Shown here one piece after another: positions 6,388 to 7,897 of a DNA stretch of 7,897 nt; the stretch's first letter is position 1, and the number at the start of each line of letters is the position of its first letter. The position numbers were made by a program, and so were the translations under genes. Origin of the DNA: an uncultured Porphyromonadaceae bacterium (GTDB lineage: Bacteria; Bacteroidota; Bacteroidia; Bacteroidales; Muribaculaceae); NCBI GenBank assembly GCA_946183895.1, contig CAMHDX010000034.1, forward strand, positions 1 to 7,897. The letters run 5' to 3'. The notes under the pieces were generated by a model. The model saw only the letters and a list, made by a program, of their open reading frames with translations. It was not told the DNA's origin and made no database searches.

Positions 6388-7016
6388 ATATCAAGTCAAA
6401 GAAAATACTCATCGGCTTGTCGCGGTTCTTCTCCACCGCAGCCAATCCGCTGCTGGCGCCCACCTACGTCGCGTTTCTCGTGCTGTGGGTGAGCGTGCTG
6501 TGCGCCCAGCCCATGGGCACCCGCGCTATGGTCCTGGTGGTGGTGTGTTGCACGACTTGCCTGATACCCATGATGTGCATCGGCGCGCTACACCACTTTG
6601 GGCTGATCAAGAGCAAAAAGCTGGACACGCCCGCCGAGCGCCGCGTGCCCTACTTGGTGACGCTGATGTGCATCATCGGCGCGACCGCCTTTCTCAACCA
6701 CAACCACGCGCCGCTGTGGTTCACCATGGCGATGGTGGGACTGGCTGTGAGCTGCCTGCTGCTGGGCATAGTGAACCTGTGGTGGAAGGTCAGCGCCCAC
6801 ACTGCCGGGCTCGCCGCCTGCGTGGCGGTGCTGGTGCAGCTGCACGTGCAGGGACTGAGCGCCTTCAACCTATTTTATCTGATTTGCTTCACGGTGCTGC
6901 TCACCGGCCTGATGGGCTCGGCGCGTATGATTCTGCGACGCGGCACCTTGTGGCAAGTGCTTGTGGGTACCGCCCTGGGCTATGCCCCAGTGGCGATAGC
7001 GATGTACTTCTCATAA
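6384..7016 (+). CDS. PAP2-like multi-pass membrane protein, possibly catalytically degenerate
   Basis: A 210-residue hydrophobic protein with about six membrane segments (near 27-47, 48-68, 90-106, 110-130, 142-178 as one or two spans, and 192-208). Several short motifs recall PAP2-superfamily phosphatases, which act on lipid phosphates or undecaprenyl pyrophosphate: KKLDTPAERRVPY at 78-90 for the KX6RP motif, KVSAHTAG at 135-142 for PSGH, and SARMILRRGTLWQ at 179-191 for SRX5HX3D. In the last, the catalytic histidine position appears to be glycine (G187) and the aspartate is missing, so activity is doubtful. The ATG overlaps the rpoN stop by four bases, implying translational coupling. The membrane-protein call is secure; the PAP2 relationship is a recognition from motifs and may be wrong. 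Confidence 0.65.
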   Translation: MNIKSKKILIGLSRFFSTAANPLLAPTYVAFLVLWVSVLCAQPMGTRAMVLVVVCCTTCLIPMMCIGALHHFGLIKSKKLDTPAERRVPYLVTLMCIIGATAFLNHNHAPLWFTMAMVGLAVSCLLLGIVNLWWKVSAHTAGLAACVAVLVQLHVQGLSAFNLFYLICFTVLLTGLMGSARMILRRGTLWQVLVGTALGYAPVAIAMYFS

Positions 7017-7024
7017 TCACAACT

Positions 7025-7897
7025 ATGGATATCCAGTTACCTCCCCGCATCGACGGCTCGCCGCAGCCCGTGCTGAGCGATAGCCGCCAACTCACCATCA
7101 TCGGAGCCAACGGCTCGGGCAAGTCACGCTTTTGTGACGCGATAGTCGCCTCGCTGCCGGGCAAGGTGTTTCGCATGTCGGCACTGCGAGCGCTCTACGA
7201 CCAGGTGGAGCAGCCCATGTTGCCGGGCTCCATCGACCGCATGTTCGCCGACCTCAACGCCGCCAATCCCACGGTGAAGAACCTCGCCGCGACCGAGTTT
7301 GAGCGGTTGTCGCACGTCATGCTCGCCGAGGAGTTCCTGTGCCTGATGACCTACAAGACCAACAAACTGATGAAGGGCGAGGCCGGCGACTTGCCTGCCA
7401 CCAAACTCGACACGCTGGTCAAGGTGTGGCAGGAGGTGTTCCCGAGCAACAAGATTCTGCGCGAAAACGGCAAACTACTCTTCACCAGCGACGGCCACGA
7501 CGACAGCTACGGCGCCACGCGACTAAGCAACGGCGAGAAGGCTGTCCTCTACTATGTGGGCGCGGTGCAGTATGCCATGCCGGGTGCGGTAATCATCGTT
7601 GACGACCCCGAGATCTTCCTGCACCGGTCCATCATCATGTCGCTGTGGAACGAGATTGAGAACATGCGGCCCGACTGCACGTTCATCTACAACACCCACG
7701 ACGTGGACTTCGCCACCAGCCGCGTGGACAACACTTGCATCTGGGTCAAGGCGTTCGACCCGGAGCATGTGGCGTGGGACTACGACGTGATGCCCACCGG
7801 CGGCGACTTGAGCGACGCGTTGTTTATTGACCTGCTGGGGTCGCGCAAGCCGGTGCTATTCATCGAGGGCGATGCGGTGCACAGCATCGATGCCAAG
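7025..7897 (+). CDS. ABC-type ATPase with probable DUF4435/TOPRIM C-terminus, truncated by the window
   Basis: An open frame of 291 codons from the ATG at 7025, 8 bases after the previous stop, runs off the right edge. The ATPase core is clear: LTIIGANGSGKS with Walker A at 27-34, the ABC signature LSNGEK at 167-172, Walker B AVIIVDDPEIFLH at 188-200, and the H-loop NTHD with H225. The insert between Walker A and the signature is short (about 130 residues), so this is not a long-armed SMC or Rad50 protein. Near the edge comes KPVLFIEGD with E281, which looks like the first acidic motif of a TOPRIM fold, as in DUF4435 proteins and OLD-family nucleases. Fused ATPase plus DUF4435 proteins occur in Bacteroidota; AriA and AriB of the PARIS anti-phage system have the same two parts as separate or fused proteins. 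The ATPase call is firm; TOPRIM identity and any defence role are inferences. Confidence 0.8.
   Translation, partial: MDIQLPPRIDGSPQPVLSDSRQLTIIGANGSGKSRFCDAIVASLPGKVFRMSALRALYDQVEQPMLPGSIDRMFADLNAANPTVKNLAATEFERLSHVMLAEEFLCLMTYKTNKLMKGEAGDLPATKLDTLVKVWQEVFPSNKILRENGKLLFTSDGHDDSYGATRLSNGEKAVLYYVGAVQYAMPGAVIIVDDPEIFLHRSIIMSLWNEIENMRPDCTFIYNTHDVDFATSRVDNTCIWVKAFDPEHVAWDYDVMPTGGDLSDALFIDLLGSRKPVLFIEGDAVHSIDAK

Overview
The window looks like an ordinary chromosomal stretch from a GC-rich member of the Bacteroidota, probably Bacteroidales; I cannot fix the family or genus. Supporting signs are a TAnnTTTG-type -7 promoter box with a TTG about 20 bases upstream in front of kbl, the absence of Shine-Dalgarno sequences with A-rich leaders instead, a DUF1573-like exported protein, an exported S66 peptidase, and a marked contrast between GC-rich genes and AT-rich spacers. 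There are no rRNA or tRNA genes, insertion sequences or CRISPR arrays.

Layout. Positions 1-119 hold the N-terminus of a leftward gene for a secreted DUF1573-like protein. Positions 120-301 are a divergent intergenic region with a 9-bp tandem repeat, a long perfect hairpin and the kbl promoter. Positions 302-3658 carry kbl (glycine C-acetyltransferase), an S66 LD-carboxypeptidase whose start overlaps the kbl stop, and a glycerate kinase after a 61-base repeat-bearing spacer. Positions 3659-3753 are a second AT-rich spacer with a 7-bp tandem repeat and a 10-bp inverted repeat. Positions 3754-7897 form a tight block: a class I aspartate aminotransferase, rpoN (sigma-54) 7 bases further on, a PAP2-like membrane protein overlapping rpoN by 4 bases, and an ABC-type ATPase that runs off the window just as a TOPRIM-like (DUF4435-like) segment seems to begin.

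The genes do not form one pathway. kbl, glycerate kinase and the aminotransferase fit glycine/threonine, glycerate and aspartate metabolism. The LD-carboxypeptidase and the PAP2-like protein relate to the cell envelope. RpoN is a global regulator whose activator is not in the window. The terminal ATPase is the least explained gene: its ATPase-plus-TOPRIM layout resembles OLD-like and PARIS-like proteins, but half of it is missing.

The noncoding DNA is the most unusual part. All three spacers longer than 50 bases carry their own short tandem repeat (7, 4 and 4 units), and the first also has a 22-bp perfect inverted repeat whose right arm supplies the -33 element of the kbl promoter. I found no convincing novel multi-gene system.
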